DNA of 64,000 bases from Owenia fusiformis (Eukaryota > Annelida > Polychaeta > Sabellida > Oweniidae): the NCBI GenBank assembly GCA_903813345.2, contig CAIIXF020000007.1:32785564-32849563 (forward strand), given 5' to 3'. Positions 54,184 through 64,000 of this stretch are shown here, piece after piece. The position numbers and the translations under genes were made by a program. Position 1 is the stretch's first letter. Each line of letters starts with the position of its first letter. The notes beneath the pieces were generated by a model. That model was not told the origin of the DNA and searched no databases. It saw only the letters and a program-made list of their open reading frames with translations.

Positions 54184-56017
54184 AAAGCAAAAAACAATTA
54201 CCTTATGAAAGATAGTAAATGGATACATATACAGCACATCAATGCCTAACGATTGTATAGAAAGTAAACATGAATACAACAATTATGTTAAGACAAAAAG
54301 ACTCAATAATATATTTTCTCGAAGAAATAAACAAATTCTCAAAATTAAGTGGCTTAAAGTTAAACTTAGATAAAACACATGGTATATGGCTTGGAAATCA
54401 GAACAATGAACCAGATTTATACAAGAATATAAAATTTACAAAGGAACCAATTAAAGTCCTTGGAGTTTATATTGGAAATGATCTTAAAAAGTGTGAAGAA
54501 TTGAATTGGGACCCAAAAATTTTAGAATTCGAAAAATTATTTGAATCGTGGAAGAAAAGAAAACTGACCGTTTTTGGAAAAGTTCAAGTGATGAATAGCT
54601 TAGGGATTTCAAAACTAGTTTATAATTTTTCAATACTGAATGTGCCTGATTATGTTTTAAAAAAAGTTAATTAAATAATTTTTGATTTCTTATGGAAAAG
54701 AGATAGATTAAAAAGAAATACAATTATAGGAAAAGTTGAAAATGGGGGTCTAGGGTTAGTAGATCTAGAATTGAAAATAGCTTCAATTAAAGGAAGTTGG
54801 GTAAAATGAATCTTTTCTTAAGATAATACTTGGAAAAATATACCAGTACATTATATTAAAAAATGTGGATTTGAGGTAAAAGATTTCATTAAAACTACAT
54901 TTACACAAGAAATAAAGATAAATATGCCTAAATTCTATAAGGATATTTTTAGTGCATTCAATAGATGTAAAATTGACAAATTAAACAAACAAAATCTTTT
55001 TGGTGAAATCTTTTGACTAAATGAAAAATAAGTGAGCAACAAGGGAAATGTTTTTTACAGTCATAATTGGATAAAAAGTGGGTTTATCTATGTAAAGGAT
55101 TTTTTTAAAGATGGAGTTTTTGTTGATGAGCAGTATATTCTGAATAAATTGATAAAGAAACATAATTGGATGATATAATATATACGAATAAAAGGTTATT
55201 TAAATAAACTCACTCAAAATTTGGATAGAAAAACAGAAAAATATACAAATATAAAAGCAAAAAACAGAAAGATAGTAAATGGATACATATACAGCACATC
55301 AATGCTAAACGATTGTATAATATTTTACTAGAAAGTAAACATGAAAGAAGCATTATGGAAAGGCATTGGGCAACAATTTTCAGCACACCAAGATGTAAAA
55401 CATTCTATGGGAAAGTATATGATTCAAAAATAAAAAATATGATATATAAAAAACATGCAGAATTCAATTTTAAGCTTTTCCATGATATTTTAGCGTGTGG
55501 GAATACTATATACAAATGGAATAAAGAAATTAACCAGTATTATAGTGAATGTAGAGTGATACAAACTCCAAAACATTTATTACTGGACTGTAAGATTGTA
55601 CAAAATATTTGGGAAAAAATTAGAAATATCTTAAGATGTGATATCAAATGGAAACATTTTATTTTAGGGTTCTATATGTTGGAAGGTAATGTCTCTCAGT
55701 CAAGAAATGTAATTCCAACAATAGTGGGATATACAATTTATTCAAATTGGGTAAAGAACTCAAATAATATGGACAGATACAAAAGTATAAATTTTGAAAA
55801 CACTGTAATCAACCGACTGAAATTATACATAAACAATTTAGATATGATGAAGAGTGAAAAAAATGTTGTCCTAAAAAATAGCTTAGAGATCTTTTTCAAC
55901 AAATTTGAATAGACTATGTATGTGTATTGATATATTGTCATGTATTATAATATATTGTATATATGTTTAATTTGCAAATAAAAAACAACAAAAAAAACAA
56001 AAAATAAATAAATAAAT
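54184..56017 (+). pseudogene. L1-Tx1-type LINE fragment with 13-bp TSD
   Basis: AATATGCTAAACA flanks it at 54171-54183 and 56018-56030. 54276-54674 encodes SKLSGLKLNLDKTHGIWLG and KVLGVYIGNDLKKCEELNWD. After a stop at 54672, FLWKRDRLKRNTIIGKVENG and GGLGLVDLELKIASIKGSW follow. 55313-55912 encodes the C-terminus with ECRVIQTPKHLLLDCKIVQN. This is the L1-Tx1 pattern (SGLKIN..K, FLWKGK...I..GGL). The RT active site is missing. The tail is (AAAT)n. The first ~90 bp duplicates the internal segment 55256-55346. Confidence 0.85.
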
Positions 56018-57908
56018 AATATGCTAAACATATTCATTATCTACCATTTTATATTTTCTACAGCTTATCATTACCATACCCCATAAAAACGTTTAGGGTT
56101 TATGTGGTGAGCAATAGGACATACATGTATGTGTACTCATAACATTTTTCAAAATTGTATTTCGGGTGCCATTCTATCATAATGTTGTTCATGTAGTAAT
56201 GGTTTATGTTTATGAATCATAACACTTCCCATCATAAGTTTGTTAACTTGAACCCCTTTGAATCACTTATTAAAGCCTGTTTATTTTTGGCATAGGAAAT
56301 CGAAGTATCTGAAATATGGTAATAGAATTAGCTATATAATAACAAATTGTAACAACAAATGATGAAGAGCCAGAGTTACTCATAGGAGCCTTGTTCCAGT
56401 TTGCACACTTCATATTGTATATATGTCTTAAATTGTTTAGTTGTAGTCTGTAGAACATAACAAGATGTGTTTGTTTTGTTTATGTCAAAATAATAGATCT
56501 TGTCCATCGGCAGGGGGGTGTGATGGGTGCGATCACTTCCCCCCCCTTACCAATAAAAATATAATCATGAGATAGAGGAAGAAAAGAGCTTTAAAATGCC
56601 CTATTTTGAAGGAAGTTGAATAAAGTTTTGTAAAATTCAGGATAGATCTTAATTTTTGGCTTTTTTATGCCACAATCGCACCCCCCTGACTGAAATCCGA
56701 AATTCTTTTGGCGATCAAACCCTTGGGATTCATTGGGACTTTTGACCATGAAGCCCCATTGAGTCCCATGAGATTTGATGGGGTATTATTTGGCAAAGTC
56801 CTACGAAGCTCCATTGAGAATGAACCTGTTCATTCTTTCTATTGCTTGGGCATCATGGGACTTTAGATCATGGGATGTGTCAGCTAACTTGGGATCAAAA
56901 TGACAGGGACAAAACCTTCCTAACTTAAAATTACATCATTTCTGTGGGACTCGATGGGGTATGGAGGGACTCGATGAGACTCCACGGAGCAAAGTTAACA
57001 AGGTCTTGTGGGACATTGTGGGACTCGATGGAGCATGGTGGGACTCAATGGGACTTGATGGGGCAAGTGGGATTCTGCACCATTGGAATATGTTGGCCTT
57101 AGGACCAAACTTGCGTAATGTCACATAATCATAAATAGTAATGTCAACAAACCCAGTGCCACGGAATTGATCACTTGGAGAGGATGTAAAGCACTATTAC
57201 GTATTTCCTTTGGCTTCAGGTTTTATGCACTTACAGATTATTTCCCTCCTTGAGCACTGCATCATTGCTCAACTAGAGGCAATTTTTACATAAACATAAG
57301 ACACACATGTTATTATGTTCTACAACTAAACAATTTATAACACATATAATACAAAGCATATACACCCCCTCCATAAGGTTGGCAACTGCAAGTTTTCATA
57401 TGATAACATATCAAGGTCTGTCAATGTTTGAACCTTGAATTTGTTCCCTTATTGCTTTATTTCAAAAATTTGATGACTTGTTTAAAATTGCCAAACAGCA
57501 TGGTAAGCTTTGATGAGTGATTTGATGAGTGAAGGGGGACTTCAAGTTACAAAACCTATGATCAGTGATGGGGAGTGTAATATAACATATTTTCTCATAT
57601 GACTAACAAAGATACAGCCATTTACTTGTAACATCACTGATTTATAAACATCAACATCTTGGCAATGGGTACACCGTTGCTATGCGTATCCATGATCATT
57701 CTACAAAACTTAACTGTGACGTCATAACAATGTAGCTTTGTTGCCACGCGTATCCATGTATTTTCTACAATATTGTTATGACGTCATAACAATTGAAAAA
57801 TGAAGTTCCATTAATTTCTAGCTATTTTTCACTCAGTTTTATCATAAAAATGTGAAAATAATGGCATAATACAGAGTCATATGAGAAAAACCTTCTTATA
57901 GCTACTCG

Positions 57909-58025
57909 TACCTGTGCAAGATCATCCATTCTTGACTCGCTTTGATAATGTTTCTTTATCTCGTCTGCGACTCAATAAAGAAGAATTATCAAAGCTCATC
58001 AAGAATAAACGATCTTGCACAGGTA
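57909..58025. repeat. Imperfect hairpin, ~117 bp
   Basis: TACCTGTGCAAGATC at the left pairs with GATCTTGCACAGGTA at the right. CATTCTTGACTCGCTTTGAT inside pairs imperfectly with ATCAAAGCTCATCAAGAATA. It sits in the right arm of palindrome 3, where the left arm has no counterpart. Confidence 0.82.
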
Positions 58026-58629
58026 CTCATATAAGAACCTCTATATCATCATAATTCATTCTTAACATACCATAACTACATGAACAACATTAGGATAGAA
58101 TGGCACCCGAAATACAATTTTGAAAAATGTTATTAGTACACATACATGCTTTTCCTATTGCTGACCACACATACCCTAAACGGTTTTATGGGGTATGGCA
58201 ATGATAAGCTGTAAAAAATATAAAATGGTAGATAATGAATATTATGATGTCACAGATAGTGTTAAGATTTATTTAGAATAACACATTTTGCTATAATGAT
58301 ACACATTTTCTATTTGACCCTAGCAACAAGTTCAACAACTGAAGTGATAGGTGCCACGCCCCCTTTCTTGAATTTTTAGGGGAAGGTAAAGAGAAAAATC
58401 AGAAAAAATAGATGCATGTACTTTTTATTGAAACTTATGCAAGAAATATTTGTTAACATAATCAGTGAAGTTTTAAATCAGGTTTTATACACCATAGGCC
58501 CTTACTGTTTTTTAAATGACTGATTAACTATAGACTGATTAAGAAATTTTGAAGAGAAATTATGTACTTTTAGGGACAAATTATCTCTACCAAATTTTGT
58601 TGGATAAGACCCAAACTTTCAGGAATTCT

Positions 58630-59078
58630 TCATATGTATATATCTTTTATTGACTCAATAACCATGTCATGTAAATGACATATCAGTCACTACAGTGTAC
58701 AAAAAACTACAAACTACAACTACATATTACAAAACTACTTTACATCAGTTTTACATGTCAAGGTATGATATCAGTGTGGTGTATCCATAATACATGCATT
58801 TTAAAAAATGTTTACATAATATTAATCATTTTCCAAATTTTTAAAAGAGTGATATACAAATTTGGCTAAATGTAAGTTAACATGAGAGCTTTTACTAGAC
58901 ATAATAGTTTCAAACAGTTTATCTGGATCTTTGCACTGTTTCAGATCAGATTCTAAAGTTTCAAACAAAAGCTCTCTGTGTTTTAAGTTCTTTGTACAGC
59001 TTGTGATAAAGTGAAGCTCATCCTCAATTACCCCACATTCACTACACAACCTTTCACTTGTGGGTACATAACTCACTG
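58630..59078 (-). pseudogene. LINE 3' fragment (ORF2 C-terminal Cys-His region)
   Basis: The minus strand 59076-58822 reads RLCSECGVIEDELHFITSC and LFETIMSSKSSHVNLHLAKF, the CX2C...HX4C C-terminus of CR1-type ORF2. The 3' UTR runs to about 58640. The left arm of palindrome 3 (53740-53800) lacks it, so it was inserted after the duplication, near a TATAT site. Strongly 5' truncated. Confidence 0.78.
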
Positions 59079-59224
59079 ATATATTTACAATGTTTCATTA
59101 TATTTGCAACATCCTCTAATGAGATAATAAATAGTTTCTAACATATGGTCAAACTCCGACTCAAAATGATAAAATTTGCTGACTCAGCACTTTTGAGCCT
59201 GCTTTGCAAGGGTTCACAAACTTT

Positions 59225-61540
59225 TTATGTCCCCACCACATAGTGGTCCGTCTGTCCGTCCGTCCGTCCGTCCGTTGTTCTGTCCGTCCGTCAACATTGG
59301 CCGCACAAATTAAAACTGCTATTCAGATTGAATCATATCCACATTCATTTTATGCATATCCATAATGCCTATTTGACCTATCATCGCCATTTCCCAAGTT
59401 CGCCCGGTTTCCGAGAAATTGCGGATTTTGATGTCAAAAAGTCAAATTTTCTGTAAGTACTAGACACTTTGTTGAAGCAGAACTTTCAAATAACTTTTAG
59501 CAGTTGCTTTATATGCAACTTATGTCCTCTGAAGATTTCAAAGCTCTTGGAATTACAGATTTTGGTTTTTACTCTATAAAATTTGACAGAAAGTAGGACT
59601 TAGTCATTTTCAAGAAACTTTCTCATGTATAAAGTCAATGGCAGGTTTTGTGATTGACAAGTTTCTCAAAGTTTGCCTTATACTTGATAATTTCTTGCAA
59701 CGAATTACACCATAACTAGATTTAAGCATTCCCTACATATTGCTCAATATATGTCAGCATCAAATTTTTACCGTTTTTGAGATATTTGACGTAAAAAAAT
59801 AAGTTATTTTTCAACTTGCTTCAATTTGACCAATTTTTTTTTGAAAATCATCTACAAGTTGCCAGAAGTTCAAATCTGACATTAGTTTTAGGATTTGACC
59901 TTTACTTGACCTTCAGTGACCTTCGAAAGGTCAAAAATTTGATTTTTCAAATTGATTTTTGGATGTAAATTTTGGTCAGCTTAATCACAAAAGACCTTAC
60001 TGAGCTCTGAATCAGTAAAATTTTCAAGGTCAAAGGTCATCAAACTAGGTCACACAACTGTGCTATCTAAGTTTCTCAAAGTTCGAGACTACAAATCCAA
60101 ATCAATATTTTTGTTTGAAAGTCAGTATATACATTCCTCTGAAGGTTCCAAACTGTGTGAGCATAGGACCGTGGGTCCTTCATTCTGTCTGTCTGTCCGT
60201 CCGTACGTCCGGCAGTTTTCTCCAAAACCGCTACAGATATCACTTTCAAATTTTCAGGGATAACTTATAAGTGCTTACAGATGTGGATGAAAAAAATTTG
60301 ACTCAATACCTACTTCCTGTCAGCCATTTTGAAGTCAAATGCTAAAATCCTTGTCTGCAAACTTTAAGAAAAACGGCTTCACAGTTGCTTTTCAAACTTT
60401 AATATCTTGTTCAGCTTACTTCATTCTACATCTGATTAGGTTTTGGATCTGTTAGCTCAGTCATGTCAACCATTTTGAATGTCTTAAGAAAAGTTAGCGC
60501 GCGATAATACTTTGTATCGTATTGAATGGTGTTTTTGAGTTTTCATACTTTAACTATTCAGTAGCTTTATAAATAATTTCAGGTGTACTTTATTGTAAAA
60601 GCCTATGTTATTGTTAACAGTGGTTATATGTGACAATTTTGAAGGAAATCAGCAAAAACTCATAATCACTTTTTATTGTCGGCCATTTTGGATTTTTCCG
60701 TCCTAAAATCTTGTCTGTAAAGTCTTGTTTATGCGTTTTCAGGTGAATCGTTTGGAAGATCAATTTCAAATTTTCAGGGATGATTCTAAGTATGAAAATC
60801 TCGATCTGATTAGTTTTTGGGTGTTCTGGGTAAATGTCAAGGCAGCCATTTTGGATTTTCCATCTTAAAAATCTTGTCTGTAAAGTCTTGTCTACGCATT
60901 TCCAGGTGAACCATTTGGTTATTCAATTTCAAATTTTCAGGGATGATTCTTAGTATGAAAATCTAGATCTGATCAGTTTTTTGGCGTTCAGGGTAAATGT
61001 CAAGGCAGCCATTTTGGATTTTTCCGTCTTAAAATCTTGTCTGTAAAGTCTTGTCTACGCATTTCAAGGTGGACCGTTTGGTAGATCAATTTCAAATGTT
61101 CAGGGATGATTCTTAGTATGAAAATCTAGATCTGATTAGTTTTTGGGCATTCTGGATAAATGTCAAGGCAGCCATTTTGGATTTTCCGTCTTAAAATCTT
61201 GCCTGTAAAGTCTTGTCTACGCGTTTTTAGGTGAACCGTTTGGTAGATCAATTAAAAATTTTCTGGAATGATTCTTAGTTTGAAAACCTAAATTTGATTA
61301 GTTTTTTGGCATTCTGGGTAAATGTCAAGGCAGCCATTTTGGATTTTCTGTCCTTAAATCATGTCTGTAAAGTCTTGTCTACACGTTTTCTGGTGAACCG
61401 TTTGGTAGATCAATTAAAAATTTTCTGGAATGATTCTTAGTTTGAAAACCTAAATTTGATTAGTTTTTTGGCATTCTGGGTAAATGTCAAGGCAGCCATT
61501 TAGGATTTTCCATTCTAAAATCTTGTCTGTAAAGTCTTGT
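59225..61540 (+). mobile_element. Family D repeat without the LINE, ending in the 162-bp array
   Basis: The head TATGTCCCCACCACATAGTG (from 59226) and CCGTCC repeats are followed by a family C-like unit (59790-59960). A second CTGTCTGTCCGTCCGTACGT leads into the D body, which matches 31070-31474 and 36335-36407 without interruption (empty LINE site near 60603). 162-bp satellite units fill 60678-61540, five or more copies. Confidence 0.78.
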
Positions 61541-63600
61541 TGACCTTTTTTGACCTTGAAAAGGTCATTGAAGGTGAAATGTCAAATCTTAAGTCAAATC
61601 TTAAGTCAGATTTCAGGCCCGTAAGACACTTTTCTCCAAGGGGGGTGCGGTTTTTAGAATATAAAATGTCATTTTTTGCCGCGTAAATCAAATCGCGTAA
61701 GACAGAGGGGGGGGGGGGGGGGGTCAGTTACTCCCTATATTGGTTTGGAATTAACAAATGCAACTTCCAAACGTTCCAATTGTTTTGTGAGGGGTATGAC
61801 GAGTGGTCCACTCCCCCTAGAAAATTTTACAGTTTTGAGATGCTATTTGGTGCTTTCTGGGCACTTTCAAAGTGTAAGTTTCTAAGTACATGTAGTACGC
61901 CACCACCACGGGAATACGAGTTGAGTGAATAAAAAACCAAGCATTCAGGGGGGTCTGGTTCTCCCCCAGGAAAATTTTGAAATTTGGTTGTATTTGGAGC
62001 GAATTTGCAACCATCTGATATGCCTGTGCGTTAGGAGTCAATAAGAAAAATGTGAATTTTTTTCAAATTCTTTTTGGGGCACTTAAACAATGTCTGAGAC
62101 AATACATGAAATTCTGAATATTTTCTTTTGTTTTGTGGGGGATGTGAGGGGTGGCTAACTCTGCTAGAAAATTTTACAATTTAAAGATGATATTTGGTGC
62201 TTCTGGGCACTTTTAAAGTGTATTAGTCAATAAAAACATTGAAAAACAATCACATTTTTTTCAAATTTTGGGGGTGTCAAAGGGGGGGGGGGGGGGGGTG
62301 CCAGAGGGGGAGGTGGGGTTGGGGTGCCAGAGGGGGAGCAAGTGTTTGTCCCCGATATCAAAATTTACAATATCAAGGTACTATTCGATGAAGTTTGGGC
62401 ACTTTAAAAGTGTCTGTGCCTAAAAGTGCCTTTTTCCCAAGAAGCTTTCTGGGCACTTTCAAAGTCAATAAAAAATTTGAAAAATCTTTTTTGTGGGGGG
62501 GGGGTGTTAAGGGGGGGGGGGGCGCTGCCAGAGGGGGAGGTGGAGTGGGGATGCCAGAGGGCGAGTAAGTGTTAGTCTTCCAGAATCATTAACTTTATCA
62601 AGGAGCTATTTGATGATGTCTGGGCAATTTAAAAGTGTCTGAGACAATACATAAAACAAAGGACGATTCTCGGTTTGGAGAACAGTCTCCTGGGCTAATA
62701 ATTTTTTTCATGAAAAATATAGAAATATTACCCAAATTAAACTATGAATATTCAAAATAGGACATTTAAATCTACAAGATGTAAAGATAACAAATTGGTC
62801 TGAAGCAGGGATAATGTTCAAATAGACCGATTCAATATAAATACAAGTCTCGATTCGGGGAAAGAAGTCCATCAGTGTACTGAGCTAATATTTTTTTGCG
62901 AAAAATCTAGAAATATTACCCAAATTAAATTATGACTACTCAAAAGAAGACATTCGAATCTTTATTATGTAAAAAAATCAAATTTGTCCGAAGCAGGGAT
63001 AATGCTCATTTAGATTGATGAACTTCGTTCTCCAAACCAAGAATCGTCCTTTAGGACTTTTCCATTGTTTTGTTTGGGGTGTGAGGGGTGGCCCACTCCC
63101 CCTAGAAAATATTACAATTTTACGAGGCTGTTTGGTGCTTTCTGGGCACTTTCAAAGTGTATGAGTCAATTAAAGAATTTGAGAAAATCACAATTTTTTT
63201 TTGGGGGGGGGGTCAAGGGGGGCAGAGGGGGGGGGGGGGGGCGCCAGAGGGGGGGCTATGCAAGTGCAAGATGCAAGAAAACAGAAACACTAACTATATC
63301 AAGGAGCTATTTGATGATGTCTGGGCACTTTAAAAGTGTCACTAAAATAAATTTAGAACTTTTCCATTGTTTTGTGGGGGGGGGGGTGAGGGGTGGCCAA
63401 TACCCCTAGAAAATTTTACAATTTTAAGATGCTATTTGGTGATTTCTGGGTACTTTTAAAGTGTGTGAGTCAATGAAAAAAAAAAAAAAAAAAATTAAAA
63501 AAAAAAAAGATTTCAAATTTTTTTTTTCAATTTTTTTTTGGGGGTGACAAAGGGGGGTGCGGTCGCACCCATCGCACCCCCCCATCTGACGGCCCTGGAT
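61541..63600. repeat. G-tract-rich tandem region
   Basis: Repeated modules contain GGTGGCCCACTCCCCCTAGA, AAAATTTTACAATTTTAAGA and TTTCTGGGCACTTTCAAAGT at about 61800, 62155, 63090 and 63395. They are separated by runs of up to about 18 G on the + strand (61707-61722, 62283-62300, 62508-62522, 63202-63241). The open frames are by-products. A MITE interrupts it at 62658-63052. Confidence 0.75.
62658..63052. mobile_element. MITE with 26-bp TIRs and duplicated interior
   Basis: The left end AAAGGACGATTCTCGG... (62658-62683) pairs with 63027-63052 with one mismatch. Two direct copies of a ~190-bp module (GAAATATTACCCAAATTAAA ... GAAGCAGGGATAATG) fill the inside. Neighbouring G-rich modules lack it. 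No TSD was resolved. Confidence 0.78.
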
Positions 63601-64000
63601 TTGAATTTCTGAGAACACGTAGATGATTTTGAAAAAAAAATTTAGTCAATTTGAAACAAGTTGAAAACAGACCTTTTTGACCTTTTTTGACCTTGAGAAG
63701 GTCATTGAAGGTCAAATGTCAAATCTAAAGTCAGATTTGAATTTCTGAGAACACGTAGATGATTTTGAAAAAAAAATTTAGTCAATTTGAAGCAAGTTGA
63801 AAAAGACCTTTTTGACCTTTTTTGACTTTGAGAAGGTCATTGAAGGTCAAATGTCAAATCTTAAGTCAAATCTAAAGTCAGATTTGAATTTCTGAGAACA
63901 CGTAGATGATTTTGAAAAAAATTTTTAGTCAATTTGAAGCAAGTTGAAAACAGACCTTTTTGACCTTTTTTGACCTTGAGAAGGTCATTGAAGGTCAAAT
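63600..64000 (-). repeat. Family C ~140-bp array in reverse orientation, running off the window
   Basis: TTTGAATTTCTGAGAACACG recurs at about 63600, 63736 and 63883, with GACCTTGAGAAGGTCATTGA between. These are the complements of the units at 13.6-14.3 kb. The units here are nearly identical, so this array is younger than the + strand ones. Confidence 0.88.

Larger units (their letters stand above)
53612..59224. repeat. Palindrome 3: inverted duplication with nested insertions
   Basis: The left arm (53612-54183, 56018-56240, 56413-56490) is matched in reverse by the right arm (59224-59080, 58630-58070, 57350-57270). Examples: AGTTTGTGAACCCTTGCAAA at 53620 and its complement at 59203-59222; GGGGGCGTGGCACCTTACAC against 58343-58366; and ATACCCCATAAAAACG against 58182-58197. 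The left arm carries an L1-Tx1 LINE, the right arm a LINE fragment and a foldback-containing insertion (57586-58050). The centre (56491-57269) has GGGACTCGATGG repeats. Confidence 0.82.

Noticed and set aside
49180-64000. Further beta-galactosidase exons (DRAQVFV-like, RVNYG-like segments)
   Set aside because: Searched for by eye in the flanks of AG/GT sites; no matching peptide was seen. They probably lie beyond the window.
1-64000. tRNA, rRNA or other structured RNA genes
   Set aside because: No A/B-box pair, cloverleaf or rRNA-like sequence was noticed; hairpins found are transposon termini. A covariance-model scan would be decisive.

Overview
The window is animal nuclear DNA: AT-rich, intron-dominated and packed with transposable elements. 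Nothing in it looks prokaryotic (no operons, no dense coding). The element mix points to a lophotrochozoan, most likely a bivalve mollusc: Helitron-like elements carrying tandem arrays, CR1/jockey-type and L1-Tx1-type LINEs, a PIF/Harbinger remnant, a mariner relic and many MITEs. That assignment is an inference from repeat style, not proof.

One host gene is supported. Five exons on the + strand (1290-1386, 12904-13068, 30502-30591, 46330-46433, 49033-49179) encode a contiguous 201-codon stretch of a beta-galactosidase-1-like protein (GH35, GLB1L2/GLB1L3 type). The stretch includes the catalytic nucleophile Glu. Intron phases agree at every junction (1,1,1,0) and all splice sites are GT-AG. 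The 5' exons lie upstream of the window. No exon was found downstream of 49179, so the gene probably continues past 64000. Its introns here are about 11.5, 17.4, 15.7 and 2.6 kb and hold almost everything else described.

Layout. 1-1136: tandem array with a Helitron-like tail. 1.7-2.2 kb: three 162-bp satellite units. 2.3-3.76 kb: Helitron-like family B. 3.76-5.04 kb: LINE remnant (-). 5.5-8.4 kb: Helitron-like family A with three other elements nested in it. 8.6-9.5 kb: LINE remnant. 10.5-11.7 and 14.45-14.89 kb: more family A. 13.5-14.4 and 28.4-29.6 kb: family C with ~125-bp arrays. 16.46-17.27 kb: hAT-like element inside another hAT-like element. 17.36-18.37 kb: LINE 3' fragment. 18.7-19.5 kb: TIR element. 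19.9-24.7 kb: large imperfect palindrome with a ~30-bp array in its loop and a 301-bp array in one arm. 25.47-27.43 kb: long-TIR element with a 5-bp TSD, possibly Transib-like. 29.1-30.05 kb: two hAT-type MITEs. 31-37.3 kb: family D element split by a near-complete LINE (31475-36330) with ORF1 and ORF2. 37.3-38.2 kb: pogo-like MITE. 40.5-42.6 kb: PIF/Harbinger element. 43.1-44.7 kb: family B (-). 46.7-49.0 kb: mariner-like element holding a Helitron-like element. 50.3-53.3 kb: LINE (-) split by a TIR element whose removal restores the reading frame. 53.6-59.2 kb: inverted duplication with an L1-Tx1 LINE in one arm and a LINE fragment in the other. 59.2-61.5 kb: family D. 61.6-64 kb: G-rich repeats, a MITE and an inverted family C array.

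The most useful property of the window is that several insertions have a paralogous empty site in the same window. Boundaries and target-site duplications can therefore be read directly. Superfamily names given without transposase evidence are inferences from terminal structure.
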